Part shown: positions 54,702-62,785 of the stretch, one piece after another
How the letters are laid out: the number at the start of each line of letters is the position of its first letter
How positions within the stretch are numbered: the first letter of the stretch is position 1
Assembly: GCA_964514215.1 (NCBI GenBank)
Contig: CAZEPW010000014.1
Location: 4,949-68,948 of the forward strand
Source: CAYQUC01 sp964514215
GTDB lineage: Bacteria > Pseudomonadota > Gammaproteobacteria > UBA6429 > Thiohalophilaceae
Length of the DNA stretch: 64,000 nt
Direction of reading: 5' to 3'
Program-made: the position numbers and the translations under genes
The notes under the pieces: generated by a model
Databases searched by the model: none
Told to the model about the DNA's origin: nothing
The model's input: the letters and a program-made list of their open reading frames with translations, nothing else

Positions 54702-54746
54702 TGACGTGGAGTGACAAGTCATGAATGATTGTGTCGTACCACGTCA
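54702..54746 (+). promoter_or_regulatory. Inverted repeat upstream of the FadL-like promoter
   Basis: TGACGTGG at 54702-54709 and CCACGTCA at 54739-54746 are perfect inverted repeats 29 bp apart. Between them TGAC-AA-GTCA (54712-54721) forms another small dyad. The site ends 4 bp before the -35 box, where activators usually bind. Confidence 0.45.
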
Positions 54747-54750
54747 TTAT

Positions 54751-54779
54751 TTGTCATAAAACAATAACGATATTTATAA
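54751..54779 (+). promoter_or_regulatory. Sigma-70 promoter of the FadL-like gene
   Basis: TTGTCA at 54751-54756 and TATAAC at 54774-54779 with a 17-bp spacer, each 5 of 6 to consensus. It would give a leader of about 40 nt before the ATG at 54826. Confidence 0.65.
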
Positions 54780-54825
54780 CTATAACAATTTACTACACTC
54801 CAGGATAATGGGGAGGAGACATTCA

Positions 54826-56100
54826 ATGAAATCTTTTAAGAAAAAATTTATTGCGACTGCGATCGTATCAAGTTTAATTTTACCTGCGACTGCGTTTGCA
54901 ACAAACGGATTGCTATCCGAAGGTAACGGCGCAAAAGCGCGCGGAACTGGTGGCGCTGGCGCTGCGATGGCAAATGAAAATGCTTCTATTGTAACTAACC
55001 CTGCGGCTGTTGTTGGAGTTGGGGATCGAATGGATGTTGCGATTGGATTATTTAGTCCTAGTCCGCGTAAATATGAGTTAACTAACAATACTCCTTTTGG
55101 TGGCTCACAAACTAGTGGTCAAGATTTATTCGTAATTCCATCATTTGGTATGGCTTTCCCAATTGATAGCCAATCAGCATGGTCAATTGGCTTAAATGCT
55201 GCTGGCGGTATGAATACTGAATATAGTACTAATTTTGGTATTAATTCTGGGGCTCCTAATACTGCTAACGGTACAAAAACAGGTATCAATTTAGCTCAAT
55301 TATTTTTATCAGGAACTTATGGACGTAAAGTAGGCAGTAATACAACTGTAGGTATTTCAATTCTTGCAGCTTATCAAACATTTGAGGCAACTGGCTTAGA
55401 GGCTTTCGCGCAAAGTTCAGAATCTAGTGGAAATTTATCAAACAATGGTGTAGATTCTTCAACCGGCTTTGGTGTCAAAATTGGTATACAAGGTGATATT
55501 ACTCCTGAACTTAAATACGGAATATCCTATCAACCCAAAATTGAAATGAGTAAATTTGATAAATATAAAGGGCTATTCGCGAATCAAGGGCAATTAGATA
55601 TTCAATCAACATTTACTGCGGGTATTGCTTATAATTTAAATCCAAAAACAACACTAGTTTTTGATTATCTATATATTGACTATGAAGGTGTAGATGCAAT
55701 TGGAAATAGTATTGGTGAATTAGCAAAAGGCAAAACATTTGGTTCAACTGGCGGTCCAGGGTTTGGTTGGAAATCTATTAATGTTTTCAAACTAGGTGTT
55801 GCATATCAATCAAGCGCTGATTGGACTTATCGTGCAGGTTGGAACCATGGTGATAACCCTGTTACAAGTGCTGAGGTTTCAGTCGCATTTCTAGCTCCTG
55901 GAGTTATTACCGATCATTTAACTCTAGGCTTCACCAACAGAATTGATGCAAACAGCGAATATACAGTTGACTTTGTTCATAGCTTTAAAAATAGTGTATC
56001 TGGAGAATTTGGACCTGGAATACCAGCATTTGGTGGCGGTACAATAGAAGTTGAAATGGAACAAAACTTCCTAGAAATTGCATACAGCAAAATGTTCTAA
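54826..56100 (+). CDS. Outer-membrane protein of the OmpP1/FadL family
   Basis: A 424-aa protein starting MKSFKKKF after GGGAGGAGA. The signal peptide ends TAFA-T, and the mature protein begins NGLLSEGNGAKARGTGGAGAAMANENAS---NPAAV, the FadL-type N-terminal hatch. The rest is a series of amphipathic beta strands ending in Phe, as expected of a 14-strand barrel. FadL-type channels import hydrophobic compounds such as long-chain fatty acids or aromatics. The substrate is unknown. A strong terminator follows, so the downstream lipoprotein genes have a separate transcript or need readthrough. Confidence 0.88.
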   Translation: MKSFKKKFIATAIVSSLILPATAFATNGLLSEGNGAKARGTGGAGAAMANENASIVTNPAAVVGVGDRMDVAIGLFSPSPRKYELTNNTPFGGSQTSGQDLFVIPSFGMAFPIDSQSAWSIGLNAAGGMNTEYSTNFGINSGAPNTANGTKTGINLAQLFLSGTYGRKVGSNTTVGISILAAYQTFEATGLEAFAQSSESSGNLSNNGVDSSTGFGVKIGIQGDITPELKYGISYQPKIEMSKFDKYKGLFANQGQLDIQSTFTAGIAYNLNPKTTLVFDYLYIDYEGVDAIGNSIGELAKGKTFGSTGGPGFGWKSINVFKLGVAYQSSADWTYRAGWNHGDNPVTSAEVSVAFLAPGVITDHLTLGFTNRIDANSEYTVDFVHSFKNSVSGEFGPGIPAFGGGTIEVEMEQNFLEIAYSKMF

Positions 56101-56125
56101 ACCAGTTTAATTCTTAAAACTGTTC

Positions 56126-56162
56126 AAAAAAACCTCGATGCTACTAGCACCGAGGTTTTTTT
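56126..56162 (+). terminator. Rho-independent terminator
   Basis: AACCTCG at 56131-56137 pairs with CGAGGTT at 56151-56157; the loop extends the stem by TGC/GCA. Seven T residues end the structure. It terminates the FadL-like gene. Confidence 0.92.
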
Positions 56163-56272
56163 ATGCACAATCAAAAGTTCCAAACTCATTGCCCCATCCG
56201 TTATTATCTGTTAAAAAGTACCCCCAAATGCAATAACAAAAATAAATTATTATTAAAGTGGAGCTTTACAGT

Positions 56273-59176
56273 ATGGATAACTATCAACCAAGCCCATCTC
56301 GTTTGTTATCATCATCAAAAAATAACAACCTGATAACAACGTTATTCATCATTTTACTGAGCCTTAGCTTACTTTCTTGTGGTGGCGGCTCCAACAGCAC
56401 AACACTTCCCCCACCACCTCCAGAATTAAACCCCTGTTCAACAACTCAATTACAAGTTTTTGGTGGTGGTTGCATTAATGTTGTAGAAATAAATTTAGAT
56501 AAAACACCAGCAGCAGACGGACTCGACTTAACGAATAACACGATTCCCGAATTAGTTTATATATCCCCCACCCAGCCGCTCGCGACAGCCACTGGCGTGG
56601 ATTTTAACGGTGATAATGATATTGATTACTATTTGCTTATTGATGCTCAAGGAAAAAAATCTCTACACACCACTAGCAGTGCCACAAGCCAACTGGTCAC
56701 CATTATCACCAATAACAATGGCGACCCAATCGGTTTTAATACCGGCAACAGCCCAAACAATACCGATCTTGAAAAACTATTAAATAATAAAATCAAACCA
56801 ATAATTTTAATTACGCCTCTAGCAGGTAAATATCAGCAGGCACCTAATATTTCAGTGCGTTGCAATAGCATCAATACAACAACCAATACCAACTATCCAT
56901 GCAATTCTTTATCTTATTCTCTTGATAGCAACATCGAACCCAGTTTTTTAGGCAATGGCGCTATTGTCTATGGCAGCACTATTTCGACACAACAACTTAG
57001 CTTAGCCAAAGACAGCAGTGGCAATTCTATCGATGGCATTTATTCACTGCAAATCATCGCAAGAACAGCCGCCGGTATCACAACATTAACAAATCCACAA
57101 ACATTTGAAATTGACAGCACCGCTTGCCAAACGCCACCACAGGCAATCATTACCACATCAGCAATACCTGCCACTATTAATAATGAATTAGTCAAAAATG
57201 ACAGCAATGCACTAAGCAATACATTTACACTCGATGGAAGTTTATCAAAAGCAACTCAAAGAAATATTATTAGTTATACCTGGCAACAAATTATGTTGGG
57301 GGATGAAGGCATGCTAACCGAACAGCCTAGTTCAACTCCAAAAATTAAAACGTTCATCACACCCAAACGAGTAACAACCTTACGTTATTCACTAACAGTC
57401 ACCGATGATTTTGGTTGTACCTCAGCGCCAACAGAAACTGCCCTTTACGTAATGGAAAATCCTAAAGCTGCACTTTTTATTAACAGTGCTTCAACAAACA
57501 GTCTTAATAATGGAACCCGTTCAGATCCATTTAAGACTATAAATCAAGCGCTAACAGCAGCAAAATCACAACCAAACAACACTCCTGATTTGTATATCGC
57601 AAATGCCGGTGGCGTTGTTTATGAAGAACCACCCCTCATCATTCCAACCGGAATGAGTTTATACGGTGGCTTTAATTCTGGTTGGAATCGTGATGTGATT
57701 AATGCAAAAACAAAAATATTTATTAGCAAAGATATCAACACCAGCCCACATTTAAAAGGATTGGATTTCCAACAAATAAAGAACGATGCCTGGTTAACAG
57801 GATTTAATATATCAACAAAACTATTGCCTGCAACAGCCACTTCTGAATCTGATATTTTTGCTGTTCATGCAACCGGTGATATAGCGAACACAGCAACTTT
57901 AACAATTAAACACAATACCATTAATGCTGGTGATGCTCTAAATGGAAATACTATTGGGACAGGTTCGAGTTATGGTGTTTATGTTTCTACTGTTGCAACT
58001 ACGAATATAGATAATAATGTTATTCTATCAGGTAAAGGTGGTACAGGAATAAAAGGGAACAATGGGGTAGCAGGTGCCCAAGGAGCATCAGGTGATGATG
58101 GCGAAACTAGTATCTGTCTTTTAATTGGTTCTAATCGTCCACCAGTCCGATTAGGTGGTATTGGTGGAGTATCCAATATTAATCCAAATGCATCGGGACA
58201 AGCAGGAGGAAATGGGGGATACCAAACAAGCAGTAATTCACCAGTAGATGCGAAACCAGGCAATGGTGTTTGTGCAGGTTTAGGTGGTATATCTTATTAC
58301 TTTGCTGAGACAACCCCATTTAAAGATGCAACAACAGTTTCAACAAGAACACTAAATACAATTTGCCCATTAGTATTACTTCCTTCATTAAATCATAGTT
58401 CAATTTCAGGAAACAAGATTGGAAGTTTTACCGCTTATTATGTTCCATCTAACGGAGCTAATGGTGAACAAGGTATAAATGGTTCAACTGGAGGAAGTGG
58501 TGGAGGTGGTGGTGGTTCAGTAACGACTCTTGCATATTCTTACGGAAGTGGTGGTGGCGGTGGTGGCGCTGCAGGTGAAGCAGGCGGAGCGGGCATAGCT
58601 GGGCTAGGTGGAGGTGGTAGTTTTACTATTTATATAAAGAACTCAAACTCAACCATATCTCAAAATACTATATTTTCTACAAATGGTGGAAATGCACAAC
58701 TTGCTGGAAACGGAGGTCTAGGTGGAAAAGGTGGAAAAGGTGGAAAAGGTGGAAAAGCTGGTTCACCTGGTACAACACCTCTATCTCCTGCAGATTGTGG
58801 CGATATTCCAGGTAAAGGTAGCGATGGCCAAGATGGTAGCCCCGGTGGTAATGGCAGTGATGCCAGCGGCGGCGGCGGCGGCCCTTCTATCGGAGTTTAC
58901 TTTGATACATCCAATTCCCCAGAGATAACGGACAACACAATCACAATAGGTAATGGTGGCAACGGCGGCAATGCACGTCACGGCGCAGCCGGTGATGGTG
59001 GTGTTTCCTATGGCCTTTTTGCTGGCACCGACTCAACACTTCCAACCCTCAACGGTAACAAAATAAAATTTGGACAACCCGGATTAGGCGGAATAATAAA
59101 CCAAGATACCACAACAAATAGTCCGGGCACAGGCGCACCGGGGTTATCAGGAAATAGTGATATAAAAAACTTTTAA
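56273..59176 (+). CDS. Large glycine-rich surface lipoprotein, array gene 1
   Basis: A 967-aa protein; ATG at 56273 is 9 nt after GGAG (an in-frame GTG at 56258 is less likely). The lipobox LLSC puts Cys36 at the mature end, followed by GGGS and a poly-proline stretch. A DFNGDNDID segment resembles a calcium loop. A PKD-like domain (about 310-400) is followed by a DUF1565-like beta-helix start (NNGTRSDPFKTINQAL, LYGGFNSGWNRD). The last ~330 residues are collagen-like and Gly-rich (GXY runs). Its last 320 bp are identical to those of gene 2. It is probably surface-exposed; function unknown. Confidence 0.85.
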   Translation: MDNYQPSPSRLLSSSKNNNLITTLFIILLSLSLLSCGGGSNSTTLPPPPPELNPCSTTQLQVFGGGCINVVEINLDKTPAADGLDLTNNTIPELVYISPTQPLATATGVDFNGDNDIDYYLLIDAQGKKSLHTTSSATSQLVTIITNNNGDPIGFNTGNSPNNTDLEKLLNNKIKPIILITPLAGKYQQAPNISVRCNSINTTTNTNYPCNSLSYSLDSNIEPSFLGNGAIVYGSTISTQQLSLAKDSSGNSIDGIYSLQIIARTAAGITTLTNPQTFEIDSTACQTPPQAIITTSAIPATINNELVKNDSNALSNTFTLDGSLSKATQRNIISYTWQQIMLGDEGMLTEQPSSTPKIKTFITPKRVTTLRYSLTVTDDFGCTSAPTETALYVMENPKAALFINSASTNSLNNGTRSDPFKTINQALTAAKSQPNNTPDLYIANAGGVVYEEPPLIIPTGMSLYGGFNSGWNRDVINAKTKIFISKDINTSPHLKGLDFQQIKNDAWLTGFNISTKLLPATATSESDIFAVHATGDIANTATLTIKHNTINAGDALNGNTIGTGSSYGVYVSTVATTNIDNNVILSGKGGTGIKGNNGVAGAQGASGDDGETSICLLIGSNRPPVRLGGIGGVSNINPNASGQAGGNGGYQTSSNSPVDAKPGNGVCAGLGGISYYFAETTPFKDATTVSTRTLNTICPLVLLPSLNHSSISGNKIGSFTAYYVPSNGANGEQGINGSTGGSGGGGGGSVTTLAYSYGSGGGGGGAAGEAGGAGIAGLGGGGSFTIYIKNSNSTISQNTIFSTNGGNAQLAGNGGLGGKGGKGGKGGKAGSPGTTPLSPADCGDIPGKGSDGQDGSPGGNGSDASGGGGGPSIGVYFDTSNSPEITDNTITIGNGGNGGNARHGAAGDGGVSYGLFAGTDSTLPTLNGNKIKFGQPGLGGIINQDTTTNSPGTGAPGLSGNSDIKNF
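58721..58756 (+). repeat. In-frame 9-bp tandem repeat (4 copies)
   Basis: GGTGGAAAA is repeated four times without change, encoding GGK four times in array gene 1. The 9-bp unit keeps the frame, so slippage would alter length without breaking the gene. Genes 2 and, as far as visible, 3 do not have it. Confidence 0.9.
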
Positions 59177-59792
59177 ATTATAAAGAATAACTAAAAACCT
59201 CTTTGCTTAAAAACAAAGAGGTTTGCACAAACAAGTTTAAACAAAAAAGCACCTTCAATATCATCATGGAGTTTTACCCTATGGAATGTAAGCAACAAAA
59301 CCTCTCGCACACAACACTAAACTCAGCACTGTCGATACTGCGTTCAACAACACTTATCAGCGCATTGGGTTTAACATTATTATCCTGCGGTGGTGGCAGC
59401 AGTGCTGGTGCTTTGCCCCCTCCTCCAATTGAAAAAAATCCATGTGCCAATAATCAATTACAAAAATCCGGTGGTGGCTGTGTTTCAGCATCAGCCATAT
59501 CAGCAGATAATATCCCCGGTGCTGATGGACTGGACTTAACCTCTAATGGTATTCCCGAATTGGTTTTTATTGCACCCATTAATGATCCAACAACCGGCAT
59601 TGATTTTAATGGTGATAGAATCATTGATTATTACTTACTCACCGGTGCTGATGGCAAACAATCATTACACACCGACCGAGCTGGCACCAGTGATACAGTT
59701 ACAATTCTTACCGATGCAAATAATAACCCTGAAGGTTTTGATGAAGGCAATAACAAAACCAATACCCAGCTTAAAGATATTTTAGCCAATAC
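58857..59792 (+). repeat. 936-bp perfect direct repeat, copy 1
   Basis: This segment (last 320 bp of array gene 1, the 104-bp spacer and first 512 bp of gene 2) appears identical base for base to 61850-62785, offset 2993 bp. Homology with a few mismatches extends left to about 58821. The right edge is abrupt, within the codons after ILANT. Confidence 0.93.
59195..59224 (+). terminator. Hairpin after array gene 1
   Basis: AAACCTCTTTG at 59195-59205 pairs perfectly with CAAAGAGGTTT at 59214-59224 (11 bp, 8-nt loop). The 3' arm ends in TTT but then GCAC, so the U-tract is short; it may be a weak terminator or attenuator. The same hairpin follows gene 2. Confidence 0.6.
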
Positions 59793-62169
59793 CGCAACCC
59801 CCGTTGTCAGCACTAATTTTAGTGGTAAAAATGGCATCAATGATAAAATATACGAACAAGCACCTAATATTGCTATCAATTGTGATACCACAACCGTATG
59901 CAATGCCATATCCTATTCTATCAACGGTGCCACACCAGATTTTACCAGCATTGGTACTATTATTTTGGGCGATACAATTTCTGCACAAGATTTGTTACTA
60001 GGCAAAAATAGCAATGGCTTATCGATTGATGGACGTTATGAATTACAATTTATAGCACGTAGTGCCTCGGGTGTTCTGAGTGCCGTGCAAACTGAAGTAT
60101 TTATTATTGATAGCCAGGTTTGTAATCAACCGTTACTACCAACGATTACTCTTAGTGCAACATCAGCTTCGCGATCAAATAACCTTGCACAAGAATATGA
60201 ATTAACAAAGAATTTACCATCGTCAACAATAAATAGCTTTACTCTGACTGGTGCTGAACAAAACGCCAGAACAATAGCAAGCTACGAGTGGAATCAAATT
60301 ACTAAAGGTGATGAAACGCCATTAACCTTTATCGACCCAACAACTAAAAATCAAGTTTTTACCATCCCCGATCGTGTTACAACATTACACTTTAACCTTA
60401 ATATTTCTGATATCAACGGTTGTACTTCAACGATTAATTCATCGGCAACTGTATTTGTGATGAAAGATCCAAGCGCGGCAATATTTGTAGATGGTAATAT
60501 TGGAATCGATGTCCGCAATAATGGCACACGCACTTCACCTTTAAAATCGATTCAAGCTGCTATACAACAAAACACAGCTAATAATTCAAACTTTGATCTT
60601 TATATTGTAGCCAAAGAAAATAATACCAATTATTTTGAAACACCATTAATCATTAGTAATAGCATTAGTTTATTCGGTGGTTTTAATAGCCAATGGAATC
60701 GTGACGTTATTCGCACCAAAACTAAAATTCTGGTTAAAAAAGATATTACAAACGATCCGCATCTACGTGCAATTGATTTTCAAAATATAACCAGTGATAC
60801 TTGGTTAACCGGTTTTGATATAACGGCTTTACTTGAGCCCCTCACGGTAACTAGTGAATCGGATGTTTTTGCGGTTCATGCTACAGGAGAGCTAAGCAAT
60901 ACAGCAACGTTAACAATTCAGCGTAATATTATTAATGCGGGTGATGCCTTAGATGGAAATAGTATAGGTACGGGATCGAGTTATGGAATTTATGTTTCTA
61001 CAGTTGCTATTACAAAAATTGAATTAAATATAATTTCATCAGGTAAAGGTGGAATTGGTGCTAAAGGTATCAATGGTTTAAACGGTGCTACAGGAGCTGC
61101 AGGTGAAAATGGAAAGCAAGGCGTTTGCAATTCATTGTGGACTGAAACCCCACCTATTGTGTTAGGTGGCAAAGGAGGATCTTCAATGATTACTTCAATA
61201 GCAGGTGAATCCGGTGGTCATGGTGGTTACACTATTATTTTAAATAGCAATGCTGAAAATATTGATGGTGCACCTGGTCTAGGAATTTGTGCTGGATTAG
61301 GAGGAAAAACACTATCTTTTAGTGTTGAAGATGCTTTTCCAGTAAAAACACGAGGTGAAATTGGATGCCCATTAGCAGTAGTAGCTCCAGTAGAACACCA
61401 AAATATTGGTGGCTCTCTTTCTAGTAATTTTGCAACTAATTATTTTTTAATTTCAAACGGCGGTAATGGAGTTAAAGGCCAAAATGGTAGTTTTGGTGGA
61501 AGTGGCGGCGGTGGTGGTGGCGCTTATATTAATGGTCTCGATCATGCCTTCGGTGGAAGTGGCGGCGGTGGCGGTGAAGCAGGGTTCGCTGGTGATGCAG
61601 GACAGTATGGTAATGGTGGAGGAGCATCAATTGCAATATACCTAAATAATACAATTACAAATTTAAGCACAAATTCAATTATTTCTTCACATGCCGGCCA
61701 AGCTGGAGATGCTGGTTTAGGCGGACTTGGTGGACTTGGTGGCACAGGAGGTATTGGTGGAAGTAATATTACATGTACTACACCAAATGCTTCATTTACT
61801 GGTGGTGTTGGAAGCAATGGCCAAGATGGTAGCCCCGGTGGTAATGGTGGTGATGCCAGCGGCGGCGGCGGCGGCCCTTCTATCGGAGTTTACTTTGATA
61901 CATCCAATTCCCCAGAGATAACGGACAACACAATCACAATAGGTAATGGTGGCAACGGCGGCAATGCACGTCACGGCGCAGCCGGTGATGGTGGTGTTTC
62001 CTATGGCCTTTTTGCTGGCACCGACTCAACACTTCCAACCCTCAACGGTAACAAAATAAAATTTGGACAACCCGGATTAGGCGGAATAATAAACCAAGAT
62101 ACCACAACAAATAGTCCGGGCACAGGCGCACCGGGGTTATCAGGAAATAGTGATATAAAAAACTTTTAA
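59281..62169 (+). CDS. Large glycine-rich surface lipoprotein, array gene 2
   Basis: A 962-aa protein; ATG at 59281 is 9 nt after GGAG (the frame is open from 59203 but without a ribosome site). The lipobox LLSC gives Cys36, then GGGSSAGALPPPP. As in gene 1 there are a DFNGDRIID loop, a PKD-like domain (about 315-405), a DUF1565-like segment (NNGTRTSPLKSIQAAI, LFGGFNSQWNRD) and a long Gly-rich end. Its N-terminal 170 residues are identical to gene 3's and its last 106 identical to gene 1's; the middle is diverged from both. Confidence 0.85.
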   Translation: MECKQQNLSHTTLNSALSILRSTTLISALGLTLLSCGGGSSAGALPPPPIEKNPCANNQLQKSGGGCVSASAISADNIPGADGLDLTSNGIPELVFIAPINDPTTGIDFNGDRIIDYYLLTGADGKQSLHTDRAGTSDTVTILTDANNNPEGFDEGNNKTNTQLKDILANTATPVVSTNFSGKNGINDKIYEQAPNIAINCDTTTVCNAISYSINGATPDFTSIGTIILGDTISAQDLLLGKNSNGLSIDGRYELQFIARSASGVLSAVQTEVFIIDSQVCNQPLLPTITLSATSASRSNNLAQEYELTKNLPSSTINSFTLTGAEQNARTIASYEWNQITKGDETPLTFIDPTTKNQVFTIPDRVTTLHFNLNISDINGCTSTINSSATVFVMKDPSAAIFVDGNIGIDVRNNGTRTSPLKSIQAAIQQNTANNSNFDLYIVAKENNTNYFETPLIISNSISLFGGFNSQWNRDVIRTKTKILVKKDITNDPHLRAIDFQNITSDTWLTGFDITALLEPLTVTSESDVFAVHATGELSNTATLTIQRNIINAGDALDGNSIGTGSSYGIYVSTVAITKIELNIISSGKGGIGAKGINGLNGATGAAGENGKQGVCNSLWTETPPIVLGGKGGSSMITSIAGESGGHGGYTIILNSNAENIDGAPGLGICAGLGGKTLSFSVEDAFPVKTRGEIGCPLAVVAPVEHQNIGGSLSSNFATNYFLISNGGNGVKGQNGSFGGSGGGGGGAYINGLDHAFGGSGGGGGEAGFAGDAGQYGNGGGASIAIYLNNTITNLSTNSIISSHAGQAGDAGLGGLGGLGGTGGIGGSNITCTTPNASFTGGVGSNGQDGSPGGNGGDASGGGGGPSIGVYFDTSNSPEITDNTITIGNGGNGGNARHGAAGDGGVSYGLFAGTDSTLPTLNGNKIKFGQPGLGGIINQDTTTNSPGTGAPGLSGNSDIKNF

Positions 62170-62785
62170 ATTATAAAGAATAACTAAAAACCTCTTTGCT
62201 TAAAAACAAAGAGGTTTGCACAAACAAGTTTAAACAAAAAAGCACCTTCAATATCATCATGGAGTTTTACCCTATGGAATGTAAGCAACAAAACCTCTCG
62301 CACACAACACTAAACTCAGCACTGTCGATACTGCGTTCAACAACACTTATCAGCGCATTGGGTTTAACATTATTATCCTGCGGTGGTGGCAGCAGTGCTG
62401 GTGCTTTGCCCCCTCCTCCAATTGAAAAAAATCCATGTGCCAATAATCAATTACAAAAATCCGGTGGTGGCTGTGTTTCAGCATCAGCCATATCAGCAGA
62501 TAATATCCCCGGTGCTGATGGACTGGACTTAACCTCTAATGGTATTCCCGAATTGGTTTTTATTGCACCCATTAATGATCCAACAACCGGCATTGATTTT
62601 AATGGTGATAGAATCATTGATTATTACTTACTCACCGGTGCTGATGGCAAACAATCATTACACACCGACCGAGCTGGCACCAGTGATACAGTTACAATTC
62701 TTACCGATGCAAATAATAACCCTGAAGGTTTTGATGAAGGCAATAACAAAACCAATACCCAGCTTAAAGATATTTTAGCCAATAC
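61850..62785 (+). repeat. 936-bp perfect direct repeat, copy 2
   Basis: Second copy of 58857-59792, spanning the 3' end of array gene 2, the spacer and the 5' end of gene 3. Gene 3 diverges from gene 2 directly after 62785. Confidence 0.93.
62188..62217 (+). terminator. Hairpin after array gene 2
   Basis: Identical copy of the 11-bp hairpin at 59195-59224, in the same position after the stop codon, with the same short T-tract. Confidence 0.6.

Larger units (their letters stand above)
53970..54825. other. Long AT-rich intergenic region
   Basis: About 850 bp without a gene, strongly AT-rich with many A- and T-tracts. It separates the divergently transcribed unknown exported protein (-) and the FadL-like gene (+). 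It contains the palindrome TACCATGGTA near 54525 and the promoter with inverted repeats listed below. The A-tract content suggests curvature and possible binding by nucleoid proteins. Confidence 0.6.

Noticed and set aside
54780..55088. Minus-strand 102-codon frame at the start of the FadL-like gene
   Set aside because: Antisense to the signal peptide and hatch region of a clear outer-membrane protein gene.
58722..58928. Alternative-frame reading within the Gly-rich region of array gene 1
   Set aside because: Out-of-frame reading of repetitive codons; the same artefact recurs at 61727-61921.
58857..62785. Insertion-sequence origin of the long direct repeat
   Set aside because: The repeat has no transposase or terminal inverted repeats and consists of gene ends plus spacer, so a mobile element does not explain it.
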